Part shown: in pieces, positions 53,924 to 63,597 of the stretch | Position numbering within the stretch: the stretch's first letter is position 1 | Layout of the letters: each line of letters starts with the position of its first letter | Source of the DNA: Marinobacter sp. S6332 | Lineage (GTDB): Bacteria > Pseudomonadota > Gammaproteobacteria > Pseudomonadales > Oleiphilaceae | NCBI RefSeq assembly: GCF_023016045.1 | Contig: NZ_JALKAP010000015.1 | Coordinates: 1-64,000 of the forward strand | Direction of reading: 5' to 3' | DNA length: 64,000 nt | Notes under the pieces: model-generated | Told to the model about the DNA's origin: nothing | Seen by the model: the letters and a program-made list of their open reading frames with translations, nothing else | Databases searched by the model: none | Made by a program: the position numbers and the translations under genes

Positions 53924-55664
53924 CGAGCAAGCTCAAGCTGGCGGATACGGCATTGGGGAGTTGCTGGGGTTTGGCAGCCAATCCGTCAGAAAGAACTATT
54001 ACCCGGCGCTTCAGGATCGCATTGAAGAGCTTGAGCAAGAGCGAAACCGGTATAAGTGGTTATTTGAAAACGCCTTGCATGGTGTGTTTCAGGGCAACTT
54101 GAGAGCAGGGTTTCTGGCCTGTAATCCAGCTATGGCAAAGATTTGTGGCTACGAAAACCCGGAGGATCTTCAGCAGCGCGTAATTCGCCTTAGGGAACAG
54201 CTTTTCTGCAGCGCCAGCGAGTTCGACTCCCTCCGTCAGGAGTTGCTTGACCATGGCAGCCTGAGTGCGCGCGAGACCCGCCTTAGGCGAGCGGATTCAA
54301 CCCCCGTGCATGTGGCAATTACATTACTTCGGCGGCCTGACTTAGGACCAGAAGTGGTTGAAGCCTTTGTTGCCGATATCAGTGAGCGAGTACAGTCCCG
54401 CGAAAAACTGGTGCAGTTGAATGCAGACCTTGAGCGCAGAGTGGATGAGCGCACAGCAGCCCTGCAACAGGCCAACGCGGGATTGCACTATCAAATTGAA
54501 GAACGAGAGAAAGCAGAGCGCGGACTGGTGATTGCAGTAAAGGCTGCCCAGGATGCGAACCGCAGCAAAGACAAGTATCTGGCCGCAGCTAGCCATGATT
54601 TGCTGCAGCCGCTGAATGCTGCCCGCCTTATGATCTCAGCGCTACAGGAAAGCCAGTTGCCAGCTGAAGAAAGCCGAATGGTTCAGCAGGTTCACCGCGC
54701 CCTCGAAGGCGCAGAGGATTTGCTGGCAGACCTGCTGGATATATCGAAGCTTGATCAGCAAGCTATGGTGCCAGATTGGGTTATGACCGACGTTGCGGCT
54801 TTGGTTGAAGGACTAGGGGAGGAATTCGAAGCAATTGCAGCCAATGCCGGGTTAGATTTTCGCATTCGTACAATACCAGCCATGGTGAAAACCGATCAGA
54901 GAATGCTAACCAGAGTGTTAAGAAATCTGCTCAGCAATGCCTTTCGGTATACGCCGAGAGGTCGGATTTTGCTTGCACTGAGATCAAGGCCCAACGCCCT
55001 TCGGATTGAGGTGTGGGATACCGGAGTGGGCATCGAGGAAAGCAAGCTGGAAGAGATTTTTACTGAATTTCACCAGCTTATACCACAGGGTACCGGTGGC
55101 CGGCAGGGCGCAGGGCTTGGGCTGGCCATAGTGGATCGAATGGTTCGAGTGCTTGAATGCGAAATGGATGTGGTTTCCCGCTCAGGGCAAGGTTCTCGAT
55201 TTGCGGTGACGCTTCCGATGGAAGGGAATCGAGAGCCACAAGTGTCGAAACCGACTATTAATACGGCCCAAATCTTTGCCAAAGGGTTCTCTGGTGCAAA
55301 AATTCTGGTTATCGATAATGATCTTTCGGTTATGGAAAGCATGAAGCTGTTACTTAAGCGTTGGGGTTGCTCGGTTGTTACAGCTCCGAGTAGCGACGCT
55401 GCTATTGCATATTTGGAGACCACAAACGAGAATCCGGTAGCCATTCTGGCTGATTATCATCTTGATCATGAGCAACTTGGCTCTGATGCAATTCACGCCA
55501 TCCGCAACATGTTGGGGCAGAAAATACCCGCAGCTTTAATCACCGCCGACCACAGCGCAGAAACGCGACAACTGATGCGGCTTCAGGAACTGCCCATTCT
55601 CAATAAGCCGGTGAAACCCAATCGTTTGCGTGCACTGTTGTCGAGCTTGTTAGCATCTGGTTAG
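53907..55664 (+). CDS. ercS: ErcS-like hybrid sensor histidine kinase
   Basis: The product (585 residues from ATG 53907, a TTG lies two codons before) has a PAS domain (about 50-170), a coiled coil and a HisKA domain with SHDLLQPLNAARLM (about 231). An HATPase domain follows (RNLLSNAFRYT, DTGVGIE, GLGLAIVDR) and then a receiver (DNDLS, phospho-acceptor in AILADYHLD). There is no membrane segment, so it senses a cytoplasmic cue. It has the same core and receiver type as the NahK-like kinase at 41-43 kb but only one PAS domain. It overlaps ercA by 17 bases. In Pseudomonas ErcS sits in the cascade that controls ErbR and exaA. Confidence 0.87.
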   Translation: MKKPSDEQAQAGGYGIGELLGFGSQSVRKNYYPALQDRIEELEQERNRYKWLFENALHGVFQGNLRAGFLACNPAMAKICGYENPEDLQQRVIRLREQLFCSASEFDSLRQELLDHGSLSARETRLRRADSTPVHVAITLLRRPDLGPEVVEAFVADISERVQSREKLVQLNADLERRVDERTAALQQANAGLHYQIEEREKAERGLVIAVKAAQDANRSKDKYLAAASHDLLQPLNAARLMISALQESQLPAEESRMVQQVHRALEGAEDLLADLLDISKLDQQAMVPDWVMTDVAALVEGLGEEFEAIAANAGLDFRIRTIPAMVKTDQRMLTRVLRNLLSNAFRYTPRGRILLALRSRPNALRIEVWDTGVGIEESKLEEIFTEFHQLIPQGTGGRQGAGLGLAIVDRMVRVLECEMDVVSRSGQGSRFAVTLPMEGNREPQVSKPTINTAQIFAKGFSGAKILVIDNDLSVMESMKLLLKRWGCSVVTAPSSDAAIAYLETTNENPVAILADYHLDHEQLGSDAIHAIRNMLGQKIPAALITADHSAETRQLMRLQELPILNKPVKPNRLRALLSSLLASG

Positions 55665-55690
55665 CACACAGCATAAGGACTTTTGAACGA

Positions 55691-56581
55691 ATGAATTTAC
55701 ATGTACTGGCTGCCATTTTTGCAGCTGTTTTCATGGGCACTATCGGTGCAATTTCTATCTACGCCGATGTTAGTGCTGAAACAGTAACCTTTTATCGCCT
55801 TTTCATAGGGGCGGTTTTAATGGGCGGCTTCCTTCTCGCGACAGGCCAAAAGGCAAAAATATTTGTCTGGCCCGGAGTAAAGGTTTTGGTGACCGGCGCA
55901 TTCTTAGCTGGATTCGTAGTTTTTTATATCGTCGCCATGAACTATACCAGCATGGCGAACGCTGTAATGTTGCTGTATTTGGCGCCTGTAACCGCCTCTA
56001 TTGTTGCCCACTTTTTTATGGGGGAGCGACTGTCAGGAAGCAGCGCGGCCCTCATAGGCGCAGCCTTATTTGGTTTCGCCATGATGATGGAGTTCAACTT
56101 TAATCTTTCAGGGCGCGGGGAGGAGGTTGTCGGCCTCTTTTACGCGCTGTGTGCAATGCTTTGCTACGCAGCATTCATACTGACGAACCGTTTAATTCAT
56201 GAGCGGGTACATGTATTGACTCGTAGTGGTTTTCAAATGTTAGTGGGCGCCCTATGTATGCTGCCTTTCATGCTGCAACAAAATGACAGTATTGCTGGGG
56301 CCCAGTGGGGCTGGCTGGTTACCGCAGGCATTGTTCCCGGGTTTCTCGCCATAATGCTTGCAGTAGTTGCGTTGAAGGCTCTTCCGGCAGCCACCTATGG
56401 CACTCTGGCTTATTTGGAGCCCATTACGGTTGTTGCATTGGGATGGGTTCTGTTTGGTCAAAGTTTGAACGTCATGCAACTGTCTGGCTGTGCGTTAATT
56501 ATCGTGTCTGGTGCAGTTCAGGCCGTGTTGTCTCAGCGGGCATCACGTTGGTCTGCTCGGCTGGCTGCTGAAGCAGGCTAA
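55691..56581 (+). CDS. DMT superfamily transporter (EamA type)
   Basis: The 296-residue protein has ten hydrophobic helices in two EamA repeats (about 5-125 and 145-285), with no distinct substrate motif. It starts 26 bases after the ercS stop and shares four bases with the convergent hydrolase gene. It could be co-transcribed with ercA-ercS, but this type of protein is widespread and its substrate cannot be read. Confidence 0.82.
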   Translation: MNLHVLAAIFAAVFMGTIGAISIYADVSAETVTFYRLFIGAVLMGGFLLATGQKAKIFVWPGVKVLVTGAFLAGFVVFYIVAMNYTSMANAVMLLYLAPVTASIVAHFFMGERLSGSSAALIGAALFGFAMMMEFNFNLSGRGEEVVGLFYALCAMLCYAAFILTNRLIHERVHVLTRSGFQMLVGALCMLPFMLQQNDSIAGAQWGWLVTAGIVPGFLAIMLAVVALKALPAATYGTLAYLEPITVVALGWVLFGQSLNVMQLSGCALIIVSGAVQAVLSQRASRWSARLAAEAG

Positions 56582-57432
56582 GGCCTGAAGCAATTCTCTG
56601 GGACTGGCAAAGCGTGAGTTTTGTTCCCACTTTGCCTGAAAACGTTCTGACTGCAGTGCAGCATCGATGGCCATAGAGAAGTCCAGCTCGTATGGCTGCC
56701 CTCGAAAGGCAAGCAGCGGGTTTGGGTCTTCTCGCAATAAGCGACTATCCATTCCGGTAAAACGGTTCGATCTTGGTTTGCATGCCAATGCAGTTCTCGC
56801 ATCTCTGGATTGCGTTTTAGATCGCGAATGGGATTGAGCGAGCCAGTAAGGGGAGAGTATTGATGGTGATTGGTCCAAGCTTGATGATCCAAATTTGCGT
56901 TCACTGTAACCACGTTCACTGGTCGTTTCAGCCTGCGGCCCACCAAAACGGCTAGGGTGCCGCCCCCGCTGTAGCCGATAAGCCAAAGTTCTTTGTGGCT
57001 TTCTGACACCTGCTCGACTACCTTCAGCAAGCTATTCACTACATCCGGGTGGTATCGGTCATGTGTCCACCAAGTCCCCTGACACCGCGCATCCGTCACT
57101 TGGTAGTAACAGGGGCGGCCGATATACATAGAGTTGGGCTCCGCCTGCAACATGCTTTTAAGCACAATTGAGTGCTCAGATGTGGGATTTCTAGCCACTT
57201 CTCTGGATGTTCGCCACGGTCGCCCGTCGCCGCCTATATAAAGGTATAGGGGAGTTTTGAAACTTTCTTGAATTAATAACGTAGACTTAAATACGCGGTG
57301 CTCAAAATGATCGGAGTGAATGCTAAGGCCGGTAATTTTTTCCTCACGCAGCAAGCGCTCGTAAGTGAAGGACGTGCAGCCAACAAGCATGGAGCACAAG
57401 CAGGTTATAGTGAGGAAGTGTCGTAAATGCAT
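56578..57432 (-). CDS. Lipoprotein with alpha/beta-hydrolase fold
   Basis: The 284-residue product has a lipobox LVGC near residue 19 and an alpha/beta-hydrolase domain with the nucleophile elbow GYSGGG (about residue 155). The final His is likely the one in GSHTSWTSLWPSM near 245. An Asp in NQDRTVLP, about 25 residues earlier, could complete the triad. It should be a membrane-anchored esterase or lipase-like enzyme on the periplasmic side. No substrate clue is present. It is convergent with the transporter gene and reads away from the caspase operon, so a shared divergent promoter region (57433-57584) is possible. Confidence 0.75.
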   Translation of the reverse strand: MHLRHFLTITCLCSMLVGCTSFTYERLLREEKITGLSIHSDHFEHRVFKSTLLIQESFKTPLYLYIGGDGRPWRTSREVARNPTSEHSIVLKSMLQAEPNSMYIGRPCYYQVTDARCQGTWWTHDRYHPDVVNSLLKVVEQVSESHKELWLIGYSGGGTLAVLVGRRLKRPVNVVTVNANLDHQAWTNHHQYSPLTGSLNPIRDLKRNPEMRELHWHANQDRTVLPEWIVAYCEKTQTRCLPFEGSHTSWTSLWPSMLHCSQNVFRQSGNKTHALPVPENCFRP

Positions 57433-57584
57433 TTGGTGACTATACTAAAAACGAGCCAAATAAATGCCAGTTAGTTGAACCGGCAATGTGAAAGTGGGAA
57501 AAAGCTTCACGACACCACTATCAGCATTCCAACTCAGTGTATATGCACTGTGTTGGGGCCAAGTTAGGGATAACGGAGACTAGA

Positions 57585-59591
57585 ATGCCTATCAACAAAA
57601 AAATGCCTGTCACAGCAATGGTTGCAAGTATCACTAGCGCCATACTCCTCAGCTCTTGTGCACATGTGGATCAAACTGTCGCAGTGCCAGACGATGCCGA
57701 CAAGCTGCTGATTGTCGATTGTCTTCTACCCCCTCAAGTTCGCAAATTAGGAACCAGCTTTGCCTATGCTGCTGCACGACGCCCAGTAAAAACCAGTGCC
57801 GCAGACTGCGAAATCCGTGGTGGCGAATACGTAGCCTACGATAGGGCTGACTACCGAACAGCACTCAAAGTGTGGTTGCCTCAGGCCGAAGCTGGCGATC
57901 CCGAGGCGCAGAACTATGTTGGCCAGATTTATGAAAAAGGCTTGGGTCTTAAAGAAGATTTCCAAACGGCGGCCTATTGGTATGAGAAGTCCGCCGCGCA
58001 GGGCTTCTCAGAGGCGCAAATTAACCTAGGCTATTTGTATGAGAAAGGCTTGGGAGTGGCACAGGATTCGGCCAAGGCGCTGAATCTATATCGCCAAGCT
58101 TCTGGAATTGAGAACGATAACTTGGAATTTGCTTCAACCATTGAAGTGGCTCGTGTCTCTCAGGATCAGCTCGCCAAACTGCAACGCCAACTTGAAGCCG
58201 AACAGCAGAAAAACCTGCGCTTACAACAGGAAATGGTCTCGGTTCGTGACCAAATGAATAACCTTGATCAAGAGTTGGCACTGGCACGTGCCCAAAAGCG
58301 CAGCAAAGAACTGGAGCTGCGTTTAGCCAAATCCGAGCAAAGCGATGGCGTGGATCCGTCCATGGAGCAACAACTGCAAGCGGAGATCACAGACTACGAG
58401 CAACAGCTTTCAGCTGGAGAAAAGGCTTTGCGAGACTTTCAGTCGAAGGAGCAAAGTCTCGAAAAAGAAATTGAAGCTAACACCATGCAACTCGCCTCTG
58501 CGGAGCTGAATCAGGGCCGCATGAGTATTCAGCTCATCGATCCGCCCATGAGCATTACCCGCGGTGTGCGTGGGGCGGTGGTTGAGGAGTCCGTAAAAGA
58601 GAAGGAAATCTTTGGCAAAATCAATGTGCCGGGAGGTCTTGAAGAACTGCTTATCAATAGTTCGCTCCACGAGCTGGACGAATTTAGTATGTTTTGGGCC
58701 AATGTTCCGCTTCAGGGCAGTATTACGCCCGTAGATATCGTTGCCACCGATAAGCTGGGGCAGAAAGTAGACTATTCGTTCACGATATTTTCCGACCAAA
58801 CGCCTAACAAGAAAGCAGCGCTCAACCAAAGTACTGAGCTGGAACTGGGCCGCTACAGGGCGCTAATCATTGGCAACAATAGCTATCAAGGCATTCCGAG
58901 CCTAAGCACTGCCGTAGCCGATGCCCAAGCAACGGACAGAGTTTTGCGCGAACGCTATGGTTTCGAAACCACCGTGCTACTCAATGCTAACCGTTACGAG
59001 ATTTTGAGCAGCCTTGATGAAATGCGTCGAACCATGACGGCCAATGACAATTTGCTGATTTACTACGCAGGTCATGGCGAGATCGACAGGGTGAATGATC
59101 GTGGCTATTGGCTGCCTGTTGATGCTGATCCAGAGCGCCGCACCAACTGGATTTCCAACATTGCCATTACGGATATCATTAACGCCATCCCTGCGCGTCA
59201 TATCATGGTAATTGCAGACTCTTGCTACTCGGGAACTCTAGGGCAGACCAATCTAGCCGCGGGCGGCGTTGAGGGACAAGCCCAGCCCAGTGCGGAGTGG
59301 GTGTCTGCTATGAGTGAAGTAAACGCACGTACAGTGCTAACTTCCGGTGGGGTGCGGCCGGTGTTGGATATTGGTGGAGGCGAACATTCGGTGTTTGCCA
59401 AGGCCTTTTTATCGGTATTGAACGAGAACAGTACTTTGCTTGAGGGGCATAGCCTATACCGGCAGGTAATGCGCCAGATGCGGGTTTCCATGGCGCGTAT
59501 CAATCAGGCCCAGGTGCCGGAATACGCACCCATTAAACATGCAGGCCATGAAGGTGGTGAGTTTTTTCTAAAGCCAGTTGACTCCATCTAA
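57585..59591 (+). CDS. Caspase-like lipoprotein with Sel1 repeats and coiled coil
   Basis: From ATG 57585 (GGAG six bases upstream) the product is 668 residues. It has a lipobox LLSSC near residue 25, two Sel1-type TPRs (about 85-155), a long coiled coil (about 175-300), an unassigned beta-rich part (310-400) and a caspase-like peptidase C14 domain (about 415-660). The catalytic dyad is visible: His497 in YYAGHGE and Cys547 in ADSCYSG. Such proteases cleave after Arg/Lys or Asp in response to a signal. The lipobox predicts that the peptidase faces the periplasm, unlike most prokaryotic caspase-like effectors. It is the first gene of a four-gene operon with a kinase and a redox protein. Confidence 0.88.
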   Translation: MPINKKMPVTAMVASITSAILLSSCAHVDQTVAVPDDADKLLIVDCLLPPQVRKLGTSFAYAAARRPVKTSAADCEIRGGEYVAYDRADYRTALKVWLPQAEAGDPEAQNYVGQIYEKGLGLKEDFQTAAYWYEKSAAQGFSEAQINLGYLYEKGLGVAQDSAKALNLYRQASGIENDNLEFASTIEVARVSQDQLAKLQRQLEAEQQKNLRLQQEMVSVRDQMNNLDQELALARAQKRSKELELRLAKSEQSDGVDPSMEQQLQAEITDYEQQLSAGEKALRDFQSKEQSLEKEIEANTMQLASAELNQGRMSIQLIDPPMSITRGVRGAVVEESVKEKEIFGKINVPGGLEELLINSSLHELDEFSMFWANVPLQGSITPVDIVATDKLGQKVDYSFTIFSDQTPNKKAALNQSTELELGRYRALIIGNNSYQGIPSLSTAVADAQATDRVLRERYGFETTVLLNANRYEILSSLDEMRRTMTANDNLLIYYAGHGEIDRVNDRGYWLPVDADPERRTNWISNIAITDIINAIPARHIMVIADSCYSGTLGQTNLAAGGVEGQAQPSAEWVSAMSEVNARTVLTSGGVRPVLDIGGGEHSVFAKAFLSVLNENSTLLEGHSLYRQVMRQMRVSMARINQAQVPEYAPIKHAGHEGGEFFLKPVDSI

Positions 59592-59605
59592 TCGGTCTTT
59601 CTGTT

Positions 59606-61036
59606 ATGACACAAGTGCGAGAAAGCTTCGCTAAGTATAAAGTTGAAGAGGTTTTAGGCGAGGGAGCAATGGGCGTTGTATACGCTTGTTACGACTCCGC
59701 CATCGGCCGCAGGGTGGCGATCAAAACCATTCACGCACACTTGCTGCAAGGCGCTGAAGGTGAAGAGTTGCGGCAGCGCTTTAGCCGCGAAATTCGCGCG
59801 GTTGGCAAGCTTAGCCACCCCAACATTGTAGGAATTTTCGACACCGACGAAGCACAGGGTGCCAACGGTGCAATCGAACCCTATTTTGTGATGGAGTTTG
59901 TCGATGGGCAAGACTTACAAGCGTATCTGACGGGTGGAACACGTTTCCCGCTGACCAAAACCATCGATATCGCTTGTCAGGTTCTGGATGCGTTCGAGTA
60001 CACACATAAACTCGGCATTATTCATCGAGATGTTAAACCCGCCAATATATTTTTAACCGAAGACGGGCGCATAAAGATTGCTGACTTCGGTATTGCCAGA
60101 GTCGATAACAGTAGCCTGACACAAACCGGTGCTGTAATGGGTACACCAAATTACATGTCACCCGAGCAGTGTTCCGGGCAGGTTATGGATTCTCGCAGCG
60201 ATTTGTTTTCGATTGCTGTGGTGCTTTATGAATTGTTGACGGGCGAAAAAGCCTTTAGCGCCAACAGCGTCCATGCCACCATGATGAAGCTGGTTCAGAG
60301 CAATCCTGAACCGCCTTCTGTATTCAATCCCTCCTTGCCTAAATCTTTAGATGCCGTAATGGCAAAGGCCCTAGCCAAGTCACCTGACGATCGGTTTCAA
60401 AGTGCTGCCGAATTCGCGCGGGCTTTGGAACCGTTCAAACAGGGAAGCAAGAATGCATCTCAAGGGAGTGAGGTGGCCTCTGGTGAAGAAACCCTTCTGG
60501 TTACGCAACCGGAACTAAGCGGCAAGGACCCGAAGCTATACGCAAAAGGGAAGGGCCGACCGTCTATGGCGCTCTTAAGCGGGGTTGTGGCGGCCCTTTT
60601 GCTTACTGGCGGTATTGGCTTTTACACCCTCTCCGGCAAGGACGAAGCGGAGCCCGCCCAACTGGAAAACGTTCAGCCTTTTGCCAATGATGTCTCGCCT
60701 GCAACACAGGAAAAAGTGGAAAAGCTACTTAGGGTTGCCAACATGCACGAAAGCGCGAACAGGCTGATTTTCCCGTCAGGTAGCAGTGCCTATTATGTCT
60801 ACAACACGGTATTCGAGTTGGACCCGGGTAATCCGCGGGCTCGGGCAGGGCTGCGTAAGATGGAGGATAAGCTTGAAAAGCAAGCGCAGTCTTACTATCG
60901 CCAAAAGGATTTCAAAACGCTCAACGCTCATCTGAAAGCAGGCTTGGACGCTTTTCCTGACAACGCCCAGTTTCGCGCATTGCGGGATGAGCTTGACCGT
61001 TTAGGCAACGAAGTATTGGAAAATAATAACAACTAA
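59606..61036 (+). CDS. Transmembrane serine/threonine protein kinase (PknB type)
   Basis: The 476-residue protein has a complete Hanks kinase domain (about 10-275). The glycine loop is GEGAMGVVY, the Lys is in VAIKTI, the catalytic loop is HRDVKPANI, DFG is in ADFGIARV, and the APE-like stretch is MSPEQ. A linker leads to one membrane helix (about 323-343) and a C-terminal periplasmic part of some 130 residues with TPR-like helices (350-476). The kinase therefore faces the cytoplasm and the sensor part the periplasm, the same side as the caspase lipoprotein. It starts 14 bases after that gene and 14 bases before the redox gene. Confidence 0.92.
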   Translation: MTQVRESFAKYKVEEVLGEGAMGVVYACYDSAIGRRVAIKTIHAHLLQGAEGEELRQRFSREIRAVGKLSHPNIVGIFDTDEAQGANGAIEPYFVMEFVDGQDLQAYLTGGTRFPLTKTIDIACQVLDAFEYTHKLGIIHRDVKPANIFLTEDGRIKIADFGIARVDNSSLTQTGAVMGTPNYMSPEQCSGQVMDSRSDLFSIAVVLYELLTGEKAFSANSVHATMMKLVQSNPEPPSVFNPSLPKSLDAVMAKALAKSPDDRFQSAAEFARALEPFKQGSKNASQGSEVASGEETLLVTQPELSGKDPKLYAKGKGRPSMALLSGVVAALLLTGGIGFYTLSGKDEAEPAQLENVQPFANDVSPATQEKVEKLLRVANMHESANRLIFPSGSSAYYVYNTVFELDPGNPRARAGLRKMEDKLEKQAQSYYRQKDFKTLNAHLKAGLDAFPDNAQFRALRDELDRLGNEVLENNNN

Positions 61037-61050
61037 CGAGGACATGCGCG

Positions 61051-63597
61051 ATGACGCTACATGTTCATATAGCCATTATTGGTTCGGGACCAGCGGGCTT
61101 GAGTGCTGCTGCGCGGGCCGCTCAGCGCGACCGTGCTCGAATGGAAGCCGGAGAAATCTCCGAGCCGACCCATATCTTGCTGGAAAGTTTTAGTCAGCCC
61201 GCAAAAACTATTCAGCGTTACCAGAAAGGCAAGTTTGTAATGGCCGAACCGGGTTTTTTGCACCTGCGTAGCGATTGCGAATTTGGCGCAGGCTCACGCG
61301 AAGCAATTCTGGAGCAGTGGCAAGAGGACATAGCACGTAACGGTATCAAGGTAAGGTATCAGGCCGAAGTGCAGGCCATTACCGGTGAGCGGGGTAACTT
61401 CAGTCTGGCGTTGGCCAATGGAGATGTCGTTACAGCAGAAGTTGTTATCCTAGCCATCGGCTTGGAAGGTAATCCACGCAAGCTCAACATAGCAGGCGAG
61501 GGCGATTCCGCTCTAGCCGATCGCGTTCAATACACGTTGGATGATCCTGAGGAATTCAACGGCGAGCGAATTGTGGTAGTGGGTGCTGGAGATTCGGCAT
61601 TGGAAAATGCTTTGGCACTGAGCAAAAAAAATCATGTCACGGTTATAAACCGCCGCGCTGAGTTTTCCCGGGCCAAAGAAGCAAACCTGAACGCTATCCT
61701 TCAAGCGATAAATGACCGACGCACTACTCTGGACTGCCTTTACGAAACCAACCCGGCAGCTCTGGAAGCTGACGACGACGGTATAAATTTCGCAGTGGAA
61801 ACACCAACGGGGCGTAAAGTTCTCTCCTGTGATCGCATTATTGCCCGCTTAGGTGGTTTCCCGCCGCGTAAATTTATTGAAAGCATAGGTATTGAGTTCA
61901 GCAGTGAGGCGATTGACGCTGCGCCAATTCTAAATGGACAGTATGAGTCGTCTGTACCCGGCATTTATGTGGTTGGTTCTCTGGCTGGTTACCCGCTGAT
62001 CAAGCAGGCCATGAATCAGGGCTACGATGTGGTGGAGTACATCCACGGCAACGATATAAAGCCCGCCGATCACGAATTGCTGGAATTTCAATTTGGCCTT
62101 TTGCCATACCGCCGCCCACCTGACGAGTTGTTGCACCTGTTTCAGCAACGAATTCCTATGTTCAGTCAGTTGAACGTATTGGTATTTCGCCAATTGGTTA
62201 TAGAAAGCAGTATATGGGTGGCGCTTGAAGGGCCATCATTCGAGAACACCAAAAAACAGGCCGCGGAGCTGGCTGAAGCCGCGGCGCAGCGTCAACCATC
62301 ACCAAAAACGGGTAAGCTCATACGCGCGGGAGAATCCATCTTTCAGCGCGGTGACTACACCAACACTTTCTTTATGATTGTTGATGGCGAAGTCATTCTA
62401 GAGCGCCATGAGCAAAGTGCGAAGCCGGTACGTTTGGAGCGCGGCCAATTTTTTGGTGAAGACAGCCTTGTATCCGGTCGCCCCCGGGAATACACCGCGG
62501 TTGCTGGCAGTGATTGCGTGTTGGTGGAAACCCCGCGCCGAACCATGATCAAGTTGCTGAACAGCAACGACCAAGTACGCCGCGGCATTGATTGGATTTT
62601 CACCGTACGTGCGCTGCAGAAACATTTTGCCCCGGAGCTTTCCCCTGGTGAGTTGCGGGAGATCGCCCAAACCACTCAATTGAACACCTACCAAGCGGGC
62701 GAGCCGCTGTTTCGCCAAGACCAAGAAGGCGACTGCTTGCATGTTATTCGCCGGGGCGCCGTAACGCTTCAGCGCAGCAGTGAAGAGGGTGATCTGGTAG
62801 TTGCACAGCTTCAGGCTGATGAGCTGGTAGGGGAGATGGCCCTGATGGGCGAGCCCGTGCGCAGGCACACGGCAAAAGCGTCTGTGTTGACAGAAACCAT
62901 CGTGCTGCATCGCGACAGTTTTATGAAGCTGGTCAACCTTGATTCCAGCAGTATTTCCCAATTACAAGCGCGCGCCAGCAAGCACGCTAGAACCTACACC
63001 ACCATGCAAGCTCAGGCAGATAAGGGCTCGTTAATCGGATTCATGATGGGCGAGGGCATGGGGGAAGCCACCAACGCTATGGTCATTGATGAGAGCCTTT
63101 GCATCGGCTGCGACCATTGCGAGAAGGCCTGCGCCGACACCCATGACGGCATTTCCCGCTTGAACCGCTCGGAAGGGCCATCGTTTGCGCAGATGCACCT
63201 TGCCATTTCCTGTCGACACTGTGAGCACCCCCACTGCATGAAGGATTGCCCACCGGATGCCATTCACCGGGCTGAATCCGGTGAGGTATTTATTGATGAC
63301 AGTTGTATTGGTTGTGGCAACTGCGTCACCCATTGCCCCTATGATGCTATTCAGCTTGCCCATACACCCCAGCCCAGACAATCCCTATTTAGTTGGCTAC
63401 TCAAGGGGGCGCCCGACAAGCTGAGTATTGGGCGGGAGGACGCAGATCAGGGGGCTTCAGGTGCAGGCAAAAAAGCGGTGAAGTGCGATGCCTGCATGAA
63501 CTTTGCCAACGGCCCTGCTTGTGTCAATGCGTGTCCCACTGGTGCGGCAGCGCGTCTGGCTCCAGAGCATCTGGTTAAACTGGTGGCAAAACAATGA
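61051..63597 (+). CDS. FAD/NAD(P) oxidoreductase fused to two cNMP-binding and Fe-S domains
   Basis: This 848-residue protein joins four units. Residues 1-335 form a two-dinucleotide-domain flavoprotein (GSGPAGLSAAARAA near 10; VVVGAGDSALENALAL near 175) of the thioredoxin-reductase fold, but without the CxxC that TrxR has between its motifs. Two cyclic-nucleotide-binding domains follow (about 425-540 and 545-655), both with the phosphate-loop pattern Gly-Glu...Arg (FFGEDSL...RE; VGEMALM...RR). From Cys684 to about 836 comes a ferredoxin-like part with four Cys clusters (CIGCDHC, CRHCEHPHC, CIGCGNC and CDACMNF), enough for four [4Fe-4S] centres. It may link cNMP state with electron transfer to the membrane protein encoded next, whose start overlaps the stop by four bases. 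Confidence 0.9.
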   Translation: MTLHVHIAIIGSGPAGLSAAARAAQRDRARMEAGEISEPTHILLESFSQPAKTIQRYQKGKFVMAEPGFLHLRSDCEFGAGSREAILEQWQEDIARNGIKVRYQAEVQAITGERGNFSLALANGDVVTAEVVILAIGLEGNPRKLNIAGEGDSALADRVQYTLDDPEEFNGERIVVVGAGDSALENALALSKKNHVTVINRRAEFSRAKEANLNAILQAINDRRTTLDCLYETNPAALEADDDGINFAVETPTGRKVLSCDRIIARLGGFPPRKFIESIGIEFSSEAIDAAPILNGQYESSVPGIYVVGSLAGYPLIKQAMNQGYDVVEYIHGNDIKPADHELLEFQFGLLPYRRPPDELLHLFQQRIPMFSQLNVLVFRQLVIESSIWVALEGPSFENTKKQAAELAEAAAQRQPSPKTGKLIRAGESIFQRGDYTNTFFMIVDGEVILERHEQSAKPVRLERGQFFGEDSLVSGRPREYTAVAGSDCVLVETPRRTMIKLLNSNDQVRRGIDWIFTVRALQKHFAPELSPGELREIAQTTQLNTYQAGEPLFRQDQEGDCLHVIRRGAVTLQRSSEEGDLVVAQLQADELVGEMALMGEPVRRHTAKASVLTETIVLHRDSFMKLVNLDSSSISQLQARASKHARTYTTMQAQADKGSLIGFMMGEGMGEATNAMVIDESLCIGCDHCEKACADTHDGISRLNRSEGPSFAQMHLAISCRHCEHPHCMKDCPPDAIHRAESGEVFIDDSCIGCGNCVTHCPYDAIQLAHTPQPRQSLFSWLLKGAPDKLSIGREDADQGASGAGKKAVKCDACMNFANGPACVNACPTGAAARLAPEHLVKLVAKQ

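Noticed and set aside
56543..56760. A protein-like reading in another frame at the 3' end of the lipoprotein hydrolase gene, suggesting a frameshift.
   Set aside because: The original frame keeps a His-x-x-Trp...Trp-Pro pattern expected at the end of this hydrolase type, and the stop overlaps the next gene in a normal way.
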